DNA of 64,000 nt from JBDXHU01 sp039989475 (GCA_039989475.1 JBDXHU010000005.1:1-64000), one strand, 5' to 3'. Shown: positions 52,724 to 62,053, counted from the first letter of the stretch. A program made the numbers and translations. Notes: generated by a model not told the origin, from the letters alone.

Positions 52724-53467
52724 ATGAATGACAGCCACTCCACCACGCCCGGGGTCGCCCTGGTAGTCGGTGCCGGCGCCGGCACTGGCAGCGCCCTGGT
52801 AAAGGCATTCGCTGCGGCGGGTCACCCGGTTGTTGCAGCCCGGCGCCAACTCGAACCCTTGCAGGCACTGCTTGAGGAAGTCAGCGCTGCTGGCGGTACA
52901 GCCCACCGGCTGGCCCTGGACGCGCGTGACGAGGACGCCGTGATCAACTGCTTCAGCAAGATCGAGAAAGACATCGGCCCGCTGGAGGTGGTGATTTATA
53001 ACGCCGCCATCGGTGCCCGCCGGCCAATCGCGGAGTTGTCGGCGCAGACCTTCAGGGAGGTCTGGGAAACCGATTGCCTGGGCGCGTTCCTGGTCGGTCG
53101 GCAGGCAGCTCGAGTGATGCAAGAGCGGGAACGCGGCAGCATCTTTTTCACCGGCGCCACCTCCGCCATACGCGGTGGTTCAGGCTTTGCTGCCTTCGCA
53201 GCGGCCAAACACGGTGCTCGCGCCCTCGCCCAGAGCATGGCCAGGGAATTGGGCCCCCAGGGAGTTCACGTGGCACACGTCATTGTTGATGGTCCCATCG
53301 ACGGCGAGTTTGTGCGCACACAGTTCCCCGACCTGGTCGCACAGCGACCCGATGACGGCATCCTTGACCCGGACGCGATCGCCGCCAATTACCTGATGCT
53401 GCACCGGCAGCCACGCAATGCCTGGACCCAGGAGCTCGACCTGCGGCCCTGGATAGAGCCCTGGTAG
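52724..53467 (+). CDS. Short-chain dehydrogenase (second)
   Basis: 247 residues. The cofactor loop is VGAGAGTGSA, a variant of TGxxxGxG, and the catalytic region contains GATSAIRGGSGFAAFAAAKHGARALAQS, where Tyr of YxxxK is replaced by Phe (AAFAAAKHG). Thus an inactive or altered-mechanism member is possible. The C-terminus ends in ELDLRPWIEPW. Divergent from the second acyl-CoA dehydrogenase and near motif copy 6. Confidence 0.85.
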   Translation: MNDSHSTTPGVALVVGAGAGTGSALVKAFAAAGHPVVAARRQLEPLQALLEEVSAAGGTAHRLALDARDEDAVINCFSKIEKDIGPLEVVIYNAAIGARRPIAELSAQTFREVWETDCLGAFLVGRQAARVMQERERGSIFFTGATSAIRGGSGFAAFAAAKHGARALAQSMARELGPQGVHVAHVIVDGPIDGEFVRTQFPDLVAQRPDDGILDPDAIAANYLMLHRQPRNAWTQELDLRPWIEPW

Positions 53468-53508
53468 GCACACCTGGGAAGGAAAACCCTGGTAAAAAGC
53501 AGGCGTTT

Positions 53509-53880
53509 TCAGTTCAAGTCGGCAGCGTACTGCCGCAGCAACTCCATCGGCACAATTTCCAGGGCGCGCTGATGGGTGCGGCGCAGGAACACGCGCGGAG
53601 CCATTTCCTGCTGCTGTGCTTCCAGCCAGCGCGCCGCACACAGGCACCAGCGATCTCCCGGCTGCAGGCCGGGAAAACCATACTCAGGCATGGGGGTGGT
53701 CAGGTCGTTGCCGCGAAAGCGGGAATACTGCAAAAAATCTTCTGTCACTTCGATACACACGGTATGGGAACCGGCATCCTGGTCACTGGTATTGCAGCAG
53801 CCATCGCGGAAAAAACCGGTCATGGGATCTTCGCTGCAAGACTCCAGCTCTTCCCCGAACACATTCAGTGATTCATCCAC
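53509..53880 (-). CDS. DUF2237 family protein
   Basis: 123 residues matching DUF2237: NVFGEELESCSEDPMTGFFRDGCCNT, GSHTVCIEVTEDFLQYSRFRGNDL and FPGLQPGDRWCLCAARW with several conserved cysteines. Function not known; soluble. Overlaps the Nudix gene start by eight bases, so probably one operon with Nudix and HIT genes. Confidence 0.9.
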   Translation of the reverse strand: MDESLNVFGEELESCSEDPMTGFFRDGCCNTSDQDAGSHTVCIEVTEDFLQYSRFRGNDLTTPMPEYGFPGLQPGDRWCLCAARWLEAQQQEMAPRVFLRRTHQRALEIVPMELLRQYAADLN

Positions 53881-54271
53881 CTTCAGCCTCTCCTTCCAGC
53901 AGCCTGGTAAATAGCTCTATATCCTCTTCAAACACCGGTGACATGCCGCGCAACTCCTGGGTAGTAACCCAGCGCAGCTCGTCCAATTCATCATTATTGA
54001 TAAACGGCTCACCGGCGACAATTTCACAACGCCAATAGTGAAGTAAGTACTTACCATTGTTGGAGGGCAGCTGCTGCAGCTTTTCCAGTGCTGTGATCTC
54101 GCAGCCGAGTTCCTCCATGGCCTCGCGCGCAACCGTCTCCGACTGGCTCTCACCGGGCTCAATCTTGCCCGATACCTGGGTCCAGTAGCCGGCCGCCGGC
54201 TTGTGACTGGCTCGCTGTCCGACCAGGAAACGCTCCCCGCGCTGCAGCACAATGATTACTCCTTCACGCAT
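53873..54271 (-). CDS. Nudix hydrolase
   Basis: 132 residues. The Nudix box GKIEPGESQSETVAREAMEELG (about residues 35-56) fits the G-x5-E-x7-REUxEExGU consensus. Small size and the N-terminal VLQRGERFLVGQRA segment suggest hydrolysis of a nucleoside diphosphate derivative or 8-oxo-dGTP (MutT-like). Overlaps the neighbouring genes on both sides. Confidence 0.92.
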   Translation of the reverse strand: MREGVIIVLQRGERFLVGQRASHKPAAGYWTQVSGKIEPGESQSETVAREAMEELGCEITALEKLQQLPSNNGKYLLHYWRCEIVAGEPFINNDELDELRWVTTQELRGMSPVFEEDIELFTRLLEGEAEGG

Positions 54272-54666
54272 AAAGCGTACTGCTCTGCCAGGGTCTGCTG
54301 CCAGTGTTGCAGGGTATCAGCCGAGTAATCCGCCTCCTGTTGCAGGTTGCCCCACACCGGCTGCGGCCAGCAGGCATCGGTCTCGGCACGCCCAATGACG
54401 TGCAGGTGCATTTGTGGCACGACGTTGCCCAGCCCGGCGAAGTTAACCTTGTGAAAACCCAGCTCCTGCTTGATAAAGCGAGACACCACTGTGCACTCCT
54501 GCAGGACCGTGGACATCAGCTGCGGCGGCAAATCGAGCACATCCGCTAGCCCGGTGTCAGGTACCAATATGAACCAGGGCAAACTGGCATTGCGATGCAA
54601 CAAAAGTGTGCAGGCCTCGAATTTGCCGAGCCGATGGCAATCTGCCTCAAGCTGGGGATGAATCAT
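54256..54666 (-). CDS. HIT-family protein
   Basis: 136 residues from ATG at 54666; longer frames upstream lack support. The HIT signature QMHLHVIGR (about 99-107) and FILVPDTGLADVLDLPPQL (about 36-54) are typical. These bind or hydrolyse nucleotides, e.g. AMP-lysine-type or dinucleoside substrates. Upstream overlap with Nudix and the common strand suggest an operon. Confidence 0.88.
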   Translation of the reverse strand: MIHPQLEADCHRLGKFEACTLLLHRNASLPWFILVPDTGLADVLDLPPQLMSTVLQECTVVSRFIKQELGFHKVNFAGLGNVVPQMHLHVIGRAETDACWPQPVWGNLQQEADYSADTLQHWQQTLAEQYALCVKE

Positions 54667-54785
54667 GCTTAACTCCGCTACAACCGCTGTGGGCGCCAGC
54701 TTACTGCATTGCCAACAGGCATGCATGGGCTGTGCAATCCCGGCAGCGGTTGGCGACGGCCTGCAATTAGGATTACCCTGATGCC

Positions 54786-55622
54786 ATGGAACTGGACTGC
54801 CCCAAGCTCGACATCTTCGTACCCGACAACATGCCGCTGCAGTCAGCACTGGACCGGACCACGCACATGGGTATCGGCGCCCACGCCGACGACCTGGAGA
54901 TTCTGGCATTCCACGGAATCGGACTTTGCCATGACGACCCCAGGCACTGGTTTAGCGGTGTGGTGATCAGTGATGGCGCCGGCAGCCCCCGCGACGGGCG
55001 CTACCGCGATTTCAGTGCCGCGGAGATGATGGCGCAGCGCCAACAGGAACAGCGAGATGCAGCTGCCCTGGGCGGCTACTCGCTGCAGTTACAACTCGGC
55101 TATAGTAGCGCCGCCGTCAGAAGCGAGCCGCGCAAGACCCTGGTGCCCGACCTGGTGGCGATCCTGCAGCAATGCCAGCCGCAGGTACTGTACCTGCACA
55201 ACCTTGCGGACGCCCACGCCACCCATCGCGCCGCAGCCAATGCCTGTATTGACGCCCTGCGTGAACTGGAGCCCGCAGCACTACCGGCTGAGATCTACGG
55301 CGTTGAAGTGTGGCGTAGCCTGGATTGGTTACCGGAACAGTATCGCAGCTGCCTGCCCATCGAAGATGAACAGGGTTTACAGGCGCAACTGCTGCGCTGT
55401 CACGACTCACAGATTGGGGGCGGCAAGCGCTATGACGAGGCGATTATCGCGCGCCAGCGTGCCAATGCCACCCTCACTGAAAGCCAGCAGGTCGATACCC
55501 TGGCAGCCTGCGCCCTGGCGATGAACCTGCGCCCACTGATCGACCAACCGTCGCTGAGCACCGACGCTTTTCTGCAAGAGTGCTTGGGACAGTTTAGCGA
55601 GCAACTGCTGGCAGCAGATTAA
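54786..55622 (+). CDS. PIG-L family deacetylase
   Basis: 278 residues. The zinc-binding GAHADDLEI motif (about residues 31-39) and DAHATHRAAAN (about 142-152) are characteristic of LmbE/PIG-L N-acetylglucosaminylphosphatidylinositol de-N-acetylase-like enzymes. It would remove an N-acetyl group from a sugar. A second ATG shortly after the start is possible; divergent from the HIT operon. Confidence 0.9.
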   Translation: MELDCPKLDIFVPDNMPLQSALDRTTHMGIGAHADDLEILAFHGIGLCHDDPRHWFSGVVISDGAGSPRDGRYRDFSAAEMMAQRQQEQRDAAALGGYSLQLQLGYSSAAVRSEPRKTLVPDLVAILQQCQPQVLYLHNLADAHATHRAAANACIDALRELEPAALPAEIYGVEVWRSLDWLPEQYRSCLPIEDEQGLQAQLLRCHDSQIGGGKRYDEAIIARQRANATLTESQQVDTLAACALAMNLRPLIDQPSLSTDAFLQECLGQFSEQLLAAD

Positions 55623-55690
55623 TCGCCACAAGTCAGGCAGCCCGCCCTGGGCTGGTCTATCCTCAAGATTCAATTTCAGGAGAAACCCGG

Positions 55691-56725
55691 ATGGATTATT
55701 TATTACTCGGTAATAGCGGCCTGCGGGTCTCGGAACTGTGCCTCGGCACCATGACCTTCGGTTCGGAGGAAGAGTGGTGTGCGGACAAGGCGGAAAGCCG
55801 TGCCATGTTTGACGCCTTCGTCGCCGCAGGCGGCAATTTCATCGACACAGCAGACATATACACCGGGGGTGAAAGTGAAAAACTGGTCGGCGAGTTCATC
55901 TCCGGGGACCGTGAGCGCTTTGTCCTGGCGACCAAATACACCAATGCCTTCCCGGGCGCGGACGACCCCAATGCTGCAGGCAATCACCGCAAGAACCTGG
56001 TGCAGTCGCTGGACGCCAGCCTGAAGCGCCTTAATGTGGACTACATCGACCTCTACTGGGTGCACGCCTGGGATTACACCACCCCGGTAGATGAGGTGGT
56101 ACGCGCCCTGGACGATGCCGTACGTGCTGGCAAGATTCTTTACGCCGGGCTCTCCGACGCCCCGGCCTGGGTCGCCTCCCGCGCCAATACCCTGGCCGAG
56201 CTGCGCGGCTGGACTCCCTTTTCAGCACTGCAACTGGAGTACAGCCTGCTGGAGCGGGGCATTGAGCGCGAGCATGTCTCGCTCAGCCGCGCCATGGACA
56301 TCGCCATAACCGCGTGGTCGCCATTGGCCAGCGGCATACTCAGCGGCAAATACACCCGTGGCGGCAATGAAGCCAGGCGCCTCGACACGATTCCTTTTCA
56401 TGATGTGGACGATCAGAGGCTGGAGATTGCGCGCTGCGTCGATGGTATCGCCGATGACCTGGGTGTCAGCTCGGCGCAGGTGGCGCTGGCCTGGGTGCGT
56501 CAAAAAGGCACCATCCCCATTATCGGCGCCCGCACCCTGGGCCAGCTTGAGGACAACCTGGCGAGCATGTCCCTGATCTTGTCAGCTGAACACAGGGCGA
56601 CATTGGATGCCGCCAGCGCCATCGACCTGGGTCATCCCTACAACTTCATCGATAAAGAGCTGGTAAACAGCCTGGTATTCGGCGGCATGTACGACCGCAT
56701 CCACAACCACAGACCACTGCGTTAG
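55691..56725 (+). CDS. Aldo/keto reductase
   Basis: 344 residues, AKR 11/12-like. Motifs are LGTMTFGSEEEW near the N-terminus, the catalytic D-T-A-D-I-Y (Asp and Tyr) near residue 51-56, KRLNVDYIDLYWVHAWD (with the catalytic His) and IPIIGARTLGQLEDNL near the C-terminus. Ribosome site AGGAG upstream. Reduces aldehydes or ketones with NADPH. It converges with the TetR gene, whose end overlaps by four bases. Confidence 0.9.
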   Translation: MDYLLLGNSGLRVSELCLGTMTFGSEEEWCADKAESRAMFDAFVAAGGNFIDTADIYTGGESEKLVGEFISGDRERFVLATKYTNAFPGADDPNAAGNHRKNLVQSLDASLKRLNVDYIDLYWVHAWDYTTPVDEVVRALDDAVRAGKILYAGLSDAPAWVASRANTLAELRGWTPFSALQLEYSLLERGIEREHVSLSRAMDIAITAWSPLASGILSGKYTRGGNEARRLDTIPFHDVDDQRLEIARCVDGIADDLGVSSAQVALAWVRQKGTIPIIGARTLGQLEDNLASMSLILSAEHRATLDAASAIDLGHPYNFIDKELVNSLVFGGMYDRIHNHRPLR

Positions 56726-57312
56726 CCAGCCTGGGGCCGGGCCAGCAGGGCGTTCAACGTATCGGCGCGGGCTGACAAGCAGGACTGTGGGGGGCTATCC
56801 TGCTCTCGACACCAATCAAGCAAGCCGGCAATAAAGCCGAGATAGAGTGTTTCCCCCAGGGCATCGGCGGACAGGTCGTTGCGCCACTGGCCGCCGCGCT
56901 GCCCGGCAGCCACCAGGCTTGCAAACTGGGTCTGCAGATCTGTGGGGCTGTTTGCCCTGTTGCCTTCCGTCCTGTTGCCCTCAAGGTAGAGCAGGCGAGT
57001 GAGCCCGGCGGTTTGGTCCAAAACCTGCCCGGCGTAGGCGAACAGTCTTGCCAGCGCCTCGGGAGCAAGCGGGTATTTCTCGCGGTAGTGAGCCACCAGT
57101 TGCACCAGCCGCGTTTCCATCTCTGCCGCCAGCGCCTCCAGGATGGCCTGCTTACCCGGGTAGTAATTGAACAGGCTGGCGCGGGAAACCCCTGCAGCCG
57201 CCGCGATCTGCGGCATCCGCGTGGCCTGGAAACCCTGCTGCAGAAACAGGGTTTTGGCCGCAGCCAGAATTTCCTGCGCGGTGGCCTGTTTTTTTAGCTG
57301 GCGGAGCGACAT
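56722..57312 (-). CDS. TetR-family transcriptional regulator (second)
   Basis: 196 residues. N-terminal HTH (about 8-55) with ATRMPQIAAAAGVSRASLFNYYPGKQAILEALAAEM. The C-terminal domain is typical of TetR. Two inverted repeats (57316 to 57329 and 57334 to 57347) lie immediately upstream, so autoregulation is likely. It may control the overlapping aldo/keto reductase. Four-base overlap with that gene's 3' end. Confidence 0.9.
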   Translation of the reverse strand: MSLRQLKKQATAQEILAAAKTLFLQQGFQATRMPQIAAAAGVSRASLFNYYPGKQAILEALAAEMETRLVQLVAHYREKYPLAPEALARLFAYAGQVLDQTAGLTRLLYLEGNRTEGNRANSPTDLQTQFASLVAAGQRGGQWRNDLSADALGETLYLGFIAGLLDWCREQDSPPQSCLSARADTLNALLARPQAG

Positions 57313-57315
57313 ATT

Positions 57316-57347
57316 TAGACGTTAGTCTATATTTAGATGAAGGTCTA
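57316..57347. promoter_or_regulatory. Double TetR-type operator
   Basis: TAGAC-GTTA-GTCTA (57316 to 57329, perfect) and TAGAT-GAAG-GTCTA (57334 to 57347, one mismatch), spaced 18 bp start to start. They lie just upstream of the TetR start (57312) and overlap the end of the YbaN-like gene. Confidence 0.7.
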
Positions 57348-57722
57348 TTTATTTTCTTCCAGGTCACAGGTTTTGATGCGCAGTACCACCGTCGCGCCCA
57401 TTGTCACCATGCCCAGACCCAGCAACTTCAGCCAGGTCTGTTCAACGGCAAACAGGATCGAGAAGCTGCCGGCGACCAGCATGCTGATCATGGCCACCAG
57501 CTTGGTGCGTCGGGTAATACAGCGATTTTCCTCCCAGTTGCGAATCATCGGGCCAAACAGCTCACTGGCCAGCAAGCGAGCGTGCCATTTCTCGGAAGAA
57601 CGCGCGAAAAACCAGGCCGCCAGCAGTAAAAACGGGGTGGTCGGCAATATTGGCAATACCACACCGATTATGGCGAAGCCGAGGAACAGGAACCCGAGGG
57701 GTTTGTAGACGCTACGTCTCAC
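57345..57722 (-). CDS. YbaN-like (DUF454) membrane protein
   Basis: 125 residues from GTG at 57722. DUF454 signature VYKPLGFLFLGFAIIGVVLPILPTTPFLLLAAWFFARSSE and RNWEENRCITRRTKLVAM are clear. Three to four membrane helices. Function unknown. Ends inside the double operator of the TetR gene. Confidence 0.88.
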   Translation of the reverse strand: MRRSVYKPLGFLFLGFAIIGVVLPILPTTPFLLLAAWFFARSSEKWHARLLASELFGPMIRNWEENRCITRRTKLVAMISMLVAGSFSILFAVEQTWLKLLGLGMVTMGATVVLRIKTCDLEENK

Positions 57723-57944
57723 GTAAATTTCACGACAGCTGCTGGAGTGCTAAATTAGACATGGCTTATAGACTATCAGCAAGTACGGGATGAACTTACG
57801 CCACTGGAATTCGGTAATACCGGCAAGCGATGTGCCAGCAGCGGAAATCGAGCGTATGATGGACCGCTCAAACGGCCCGGCGCAGTGGCGGCCGGGTGGT
57901 CATGAGTTCAGGCAAACAAGAGCGCGAGGCGCTGATTCTGGCAT
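57723..57944. other. Intergenic region
   Basis: 222 bases between the divergent YbaN-like and desaturase genes. Nothing beyond a presumptive promoter zone was recognised. Confidence 0.5.
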
Positions 57945-58853
57945 ATGGAACGAACACAGTATTTAAGTAAGGACGAAATCGCACGGTTCACCAGCAAGAG
58001 CAATTGGCTGGCATGGCGAACCCTGCTGCTTAGCTGGCTCAGCCTGCTGGCGGTGTTCTGGGCGGTCGATACCTGGACCAACCCGGTGACCATCCTGCTG
58101 GGCATCGTGCTGCTCGCCGGTCGTCAATTGGGGCTTGCGGTGATCATGCACGAATGTGGTCACAACACCTTTTTCAAGCAGCGCTGGCTCAACCAGTTCG
58201 TGGGTCAATACCTGGCCGCCAACCTCAACTTCGCCGACCTCAATAACTACGCCCGCGGACACACCGGGCATCACCAGAAGGCGGGCACGCCAGAGGACCC
58301 CGACCTGTCCAACTACCAGGCCTATCCGGTCAGCCGGGCGAGCTTCAAACGCAAGGTAATGCGCGACCTGACCGGCCAAACCGGCTACAAACTGTTGCGC
58401 TTCGTGGTAAGCCGGGCGGCGAAGCTGTTCTCTGCCGACCCGGAGCAACGCCGGGCGGCGCGTCCCTTCGTACAGCAACTACTGGTCAGCGCGGTATTCG
58501 CTGTACTGCTGGGTTTGCTATTCAGTCCCTGGGCCTACCTGCTGTGGCTGACAGCATTTATGACCTCACATATGCTCGTTGTGCGTATCCGCCAGGTGGC
58601 GGAGCATGCGGCGGTTCCGGCGCAGTTTGACCCGGATGCCCGCATGAATACGCGCACCACCATACCGCGACTGTGGGAGCGCTTGCTGTTCGCCCCCAAC
58701 TACGTCAACTACCATTTGGAACACCACTTTATGGCGAGCGTACCCTGCTACCGACTAAAGCCCCTGCACCAGCTGCTGGCTCAGCGCGGCGCCTACAATG
58801 AGACACCGATTTTCCACGGCTATGGCGAAGTACTGCGCCATGCCATCGCCTGA
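57945..58853 (+). CDS. Fatty acid desaturase family membrane protein
   Basis: 302 residues. The three histidine boxes HECGH (near residue 69), HTGHH (near 106) and HLEHH (near 248) bind the di-iron centre. Hydrophobic segments form the membrane-embedded four-helix arrangement. It desaturates or hydroxylates an acyl lipid, or a related substrate such as a sphingoid base or carotenoid. No redox partner adjacent. Confidence 0.92.
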   Translation: MERTQYLSKDEIARFTSKSNWLAWRTLLLSWLSLLAVFWAVDTWTNPVTILLGIVLLAGRQLGLAVIMHECGHNTFFKQRWLNQFVGQYLAANLNFADLNNYARGHTGHHQKAGTPEDPDLSNYQAYPVSRASFKRKVMRDLTGQTGYKLLRFVVSRAAKLFSADPEQRRAARPFVQQLLVSAVFAVLLGLLFSPWAYLLWLTAFMTSHMLVVRIRQVAEHAAVPAQFDPDARMNTRTTIPRLWERLLFAPNYVNYHLEHHFMASVPCYRLKPLHQLLAQRGAYNETPIFHGYGEVLRHAIA

Positions 58854-58869
58854 CAGAAACAGGATTCCC

Positions 58870-60306
58870 ATGTTGCGTCGCACCAAAATTGTAGCCACTG
58901 TCGGCCCCGGCAGTGAATCAGAAGCCGTTATCGGTGAACTCATCCAGGCCGGGGTGAACGTCTTCCGGCTGAACTTCAGCCATGGTGATGTCGAGACACA
59001 CCAGCGCGTCGCCGAAACCATTCGCCGCCAGGCGGAGCTACTGAATCAGTACGTGGGAATCATGGCCGATCTGCAGGGGCCGAAGATTCGTATCAGCTCC
59101 TTCAAGCAGGGGTCGGTGCCTTTGGAGGAGGGCGACCCCTTTACCCTGGATGTCGAGCTTGCCGATGACGCGGGTACTGGCCGCAGCGTCGGGCTGGAAT
59201 ATACCGAGCTGTGCCAGCAGGTTGTACGCGATGACATCCTGTTGCTGGACGACGGCCGCATCCGACTGCAAGTCACTTCAGTCAGCGAATCCCAGGTAGA
59301 AACCCTGGTCACCGTAGGCGGCATCCTGGGCTCAAAAAAGGGCATCAATCGCCTTGGTGGCGGACTGGCGGCACCCGCCCTGACCAGCAAGGATTTAACC
59401 GACATCACGGGGCTGGCTCGTATTCGTCCAGATTTCGTCGCTGTCTCCTTTGTCTCCGCCGCGGCGGATATTCACCAGACCCGTGAGCTGCTCAAGGAGC
59501 AGGGTCTGGAATCGGCAATTATCGCCAAGATTGAGCGTGCGGAAGTGGTCAGTGAGGAGGCGACCCTGGAAGGTATCATCGAGGCCTCCGACGGAATCAT
59601 GGTCGCTCGCGGCGATCTCGGCGTCGAGGTCGGTGACGCCCAGTTGATCGGTATCCAGAAAAACCTGATAAGCCGCGCCCGCAAAATGGACCGGGTGGTC
59701 ATTACGGCGACGCAGATGATGGAGTCGATGATTAACAGTTCCATGCCGACCCGGGCCGAGGTTTTCGATGTTGCCAACGCGGTGCTGGATGGTACCGATG
59801 CCGTGATGCTGTCAGCAGAGACAGCAGTGGGCAAGTACCCCGTCGAGGTGGTTACAGCCATGTCCGACACCTGTCTGGGTGCTGAACAACACCCTAATAC
59901 GCAGCGCTCAAAATACCGGGTAGACCGCGAGTTTAGCAGCGCCCAGGAAACCATCGCCATGACGGCGATCTACGCCGCTAACCACCATGCCGCTGTGCGC
60001 GGCATCGCCTGCCTGACGGAGTCTGGTAGCACGCCGCTACAGATGTCACGGCTCAGTTCGGGGCGGCCCATATTTGCACTCAGTGGCAACCTGACGACCT
60101 TGCAGCGCCTGTGCCTGTGTCGTGGTGTAGTGCCGCTGTACTTCGACGCGGCTGCTTTCCAGGAGGATGAGGTCGACGCCAGGGCCATTGAGTACATCAA
60201 GAGCTGCGGTCACCTGCAGAAAGATGACGCCATTATCCTGACCAAGGGTGTCATCATGGGGCGCCGGGGCAATACCAACATCATGAAAATTTTGCCGGTG
60301 GCCTAG
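58870..60306 (+). CDS. pyk: Pyruvate kinase
   Basis: 478 residues from ATG at 58870 with AGGA nearby; the longer frame upstream overlaps the desaturase gene and is not used. All hallmarks are present: MLRRTKIVATVGPGSES, FRLNFSHG (about 35-42), the catalytic IIAKIERAEVV with Lys, and MVARGDLGVEVG and ATQMMESMINS. It makes pyruvate and ATP from PEP and ADP in glycolysis. The C-terminal domain is normal in length. Confidence 0.97.
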   Translation: MLRRTKIVATVGPGSESEAVIGELIQAGVNVFRLNFSHGDVETHQRVAETIRRQAELLNQYVGIMADLQGPKIRISSFKQGSVPLEEGDPFTLDVELADDAGTGRSVGLEYTELCQQVVRDDILLLDDGRIRLQVTSVSESQVETLVTVGGILGSKKGINRLGGGLAAPALTSKDLTDITGLARIRPDFVAVSFVSAAADIHQTRELLKEQGLESAIIAKIERAEVVSEEATLEGIIEASDGIMVARGDLGVEVGDAQLIGIQKNLISRARKMDRVVITATQMMESMINSSMPTRAEVFDVANAVLDGTDAVMLSAETAVGKYPVEVVTAMSDTCLGAEQHPNTQRSKYRVDREFSSAQETIAMTAIYAANHHAAVRGIACLTESGSTPLQMSRLSSGRPIFALSGNLTTLQRLCLCRGVVPLYFDAAAFQEDEVDARAIEYIKSCGHLQKDDAIILTKGVIMGRRGNTNIMKILPVA

Positions 60307-60326
60307 GCACCGTTACCGGCTGTGCT

Positions 60327-60587
60327 CTATTTGAGCAGGGGATGATCCTTGGGCAGTTGGCGCGATATCCAGAGCGCCAGCTTGTGCTTCATATTGGGTT
60401 CGTTGATCTGATCAATGGCCAGCGGCTGTATAAGTTTGTCGTGTACCAGCAGACGATACAGGTAGGTGATTTTGTCGTGGGCAGAGTCGGTACTTTCAAA
60501 TTCGCCAACGCCGCGCTTGCTGGCATAAACCGCACCAACGCGCAGCGCTTCGCGCACAAGTTCAGCTTCGTTCTTGAGCTTTTTCAA
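60327..60587 (-). CDS. DUF5062 family protein
   Basis: 86 residues from TTG at 60587, a start that fits the family's usual MKKLKNEAEL beginning. The pattern FESTDSAHDKITYLYRLLVHDKLIQPL and MKHKLALWISRQLPKDHPLL is that of DUF5062, known in Vibrio and related marine bacteria. Small, probably all-helical, cytoplasmic. Function unknown. Convergent with pyk. Confidence 0.82.
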   Translation of the reverse strand: MKKLKNEAELVREALRVGAVYASKRGVGEFESTDSAHDKITYLYRLLVHDKLIQPLAIDQINEPNMKHKLALWISRQLPKDHPLLK

Positions 60588-60648
60588 GCCGCTGCCAACC
60601 TCTCTATTCGCCGCTGCAATATAGTGTCCTTATAACACACTGGCAAAA

Positions 60649-60673
60649 AAAAGGAGCGCGAGGCGCTCCTTTT
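60649..60673. terminator. Terminator of the TonB2-type operon
   Basis: Perfect 11 bp stem AAAAGGAGCGC/GCGCTCCTTTT with a GAG loop. The minus strand has the A-run side as a T-run, so it ends the minus-strand operon that stops at 60689. Confidence 0.88.
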
Positions 60674-60688
60674 GCTCATTCTACCCAA

Positions 60689-62053
60689 TCACTCGACCAG
60701 GGCGACATCATCCTCTAGCTTTTCCTGGCGCGCGATTTCGTTAGCCATATACTTCATCCATGAATCAGCATACTTCTTCGAGCGATCATCCTTGGCTGCC
60801 TGCTTGAAGGCCTTGCTTGCACTCTTGTACTGCTTCAGGTTGAAGTAGGCCATGCCCAGGATTAGCTGACAGTTATCAGGACGCTTGACGCCGCCACGAG
60901 CGAGGCCCTTCTTGTTCGCCGCCGCGGCCTGCTTGAACTGGTCGTTGTCCAGGTAGACATTACCCAATCGGCAATACAGTTCACCTTTCTCCGACTTGGC
61001 AGCAGCCTCTTCCATGACCGGAATCGACTTCTTCACTTCCTGTGCCTGGCGCCAGGCAGTACCGAGAATTTCCAGGGTCTTGGAGCTGTCCTCTACTGAT
61101 TTGTCACGCAGGCCCTTGTCGAGAACCTTGGCTGCCTTGTAGGGCACCTCGGCATTGAGATACAGGTAGGCCATGGTGATCTGTTCACGATCCTTCACCA
61201 GCATATCCTGTACATAGGCAGTTTCCATCGCCGCCAATTGCTTCCTCTCATCCTTGGCCTCGCCGTACATATGTGATAGCTGCACCCAGTATTGCTTCTT
61301 CGGATAGAAGGCAATCATTTCCTCAAGGGTGGCGATGGTCATCGGGATGTTGTTGTTCTCGAAGTACAGGAAGCGCAACAGGCTATACCACTGCTCTTTG
61401 GGCACCTTGCCCTTATCCTTGTACATGTTAACCGCGATCAGGGTGTTCTTCAGTGAACTGTCATAATCCTTGAGCTGGTAGTAACCCTGGCCCAGCAGTA
61501 TGTAGGCCTGGGCACTGGGCGCATCGGCAACATTGAACCAATCCTTCAATGCGTCGATACCTCTCTGCCATTCCTCCATGACGAAATACAATTGGGCAAT
61601 CGTATAACGGGTATTGATTTCCATCGCCAGCGGGATGTCAGGTTGCTTGACGACGTTTTCGTAGGCCTGCAAGGCTTTGGGGTAGTCTTCCTGCGAGTAG
61701 TAAACGAAGGCAAACAGGTTATACAGGTTGGCGAGTTCGTAAGCGTTCAATGCGCGCTTACCGGATTCACTCTCCATGTCCTTCAGAATTTCAATCGCTT
61801 CGTTGTACTGCTTGTTCTCGATAAAAACCTGGGCTTCTGCCAGACGCTCGTAGACCTTGTTGCGCAAGGCTGGAGTGCGTCGGGTTTCCTGCGGCTTCTT
61901 CTTTTCTTCCTCTTGCGCGAAGGCTGTGCCCGGCGACCAGGAACTGGTTTCATTGAAGAACTGGCTGACGGCGACCTGAACTGCCAACAGGGGCAGGGCC
62001 AAAAGTGCTCCGCGTAGCCAACGGAAGGAACTACCTGTCTCGATTACTTTCAT
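60689..62053 (-). CDS. TPR protein of the TonB2-type operon
   Basis: 454 residues. A signal-anchor or signal peptide (about 12-47) precedes a series of tetratricopeptide-like repeats (about 65-440) such as YELANLYNLFAFVYYSQEDYPKALQAYENVV. It is the downstream partner of ExbB, ExbD and TonB genes, matching the TPR protein that accompanies TonB2 systems in Vibrio-type bacteria. It likely sits in the periplasm and supports energy transfer to receptors. Confidence 0.88.
   Translation of the reverse strand: MKVIETGSSFRWLRGALLALPLLAVQVAVSQFFNETSSWSPGTAFAQEEEKKKPQETRRTPALRNKVYERLAEAQVFIENKQYNEAIEILKDMESESGKRALNAYELANLYNLFAFVYYSQEDYPKALQAYENVVKQPDIPLAMEINTRYTIAQLYFVMEEWQRGIDALKDWFNVADAPSAQAYILLGQGYYQLKDYDSSLKNTLIAVNMYKDKGKVPKEQWYSLLRFLYFENNNIPMTIATLEEMIAFYPKKQYWVQLSHMYGEAKDERKQLAAMETAYVQDMLVKDREQITMAYLYLNAEVPYKAAKVLDKGLRDKSVEDSSKTLEILGTAWRQAQEVKKSIPVMEEAAAKSEKGELYCRLGNVYLDNDQFKQAAAANKKGLARGGVKRPDNCQLILGMAYFNLKQYKSASKAFKQAAKDDRSKKYADSWMKYMANEIARQEKLEDDVALVE

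Noticed and set aside
57945..58050. Leader peptide frame from ATG at 57901
   Set aside because: It ends after a few codons past the desaturase start and has no ribosome site; no support for a real leader.
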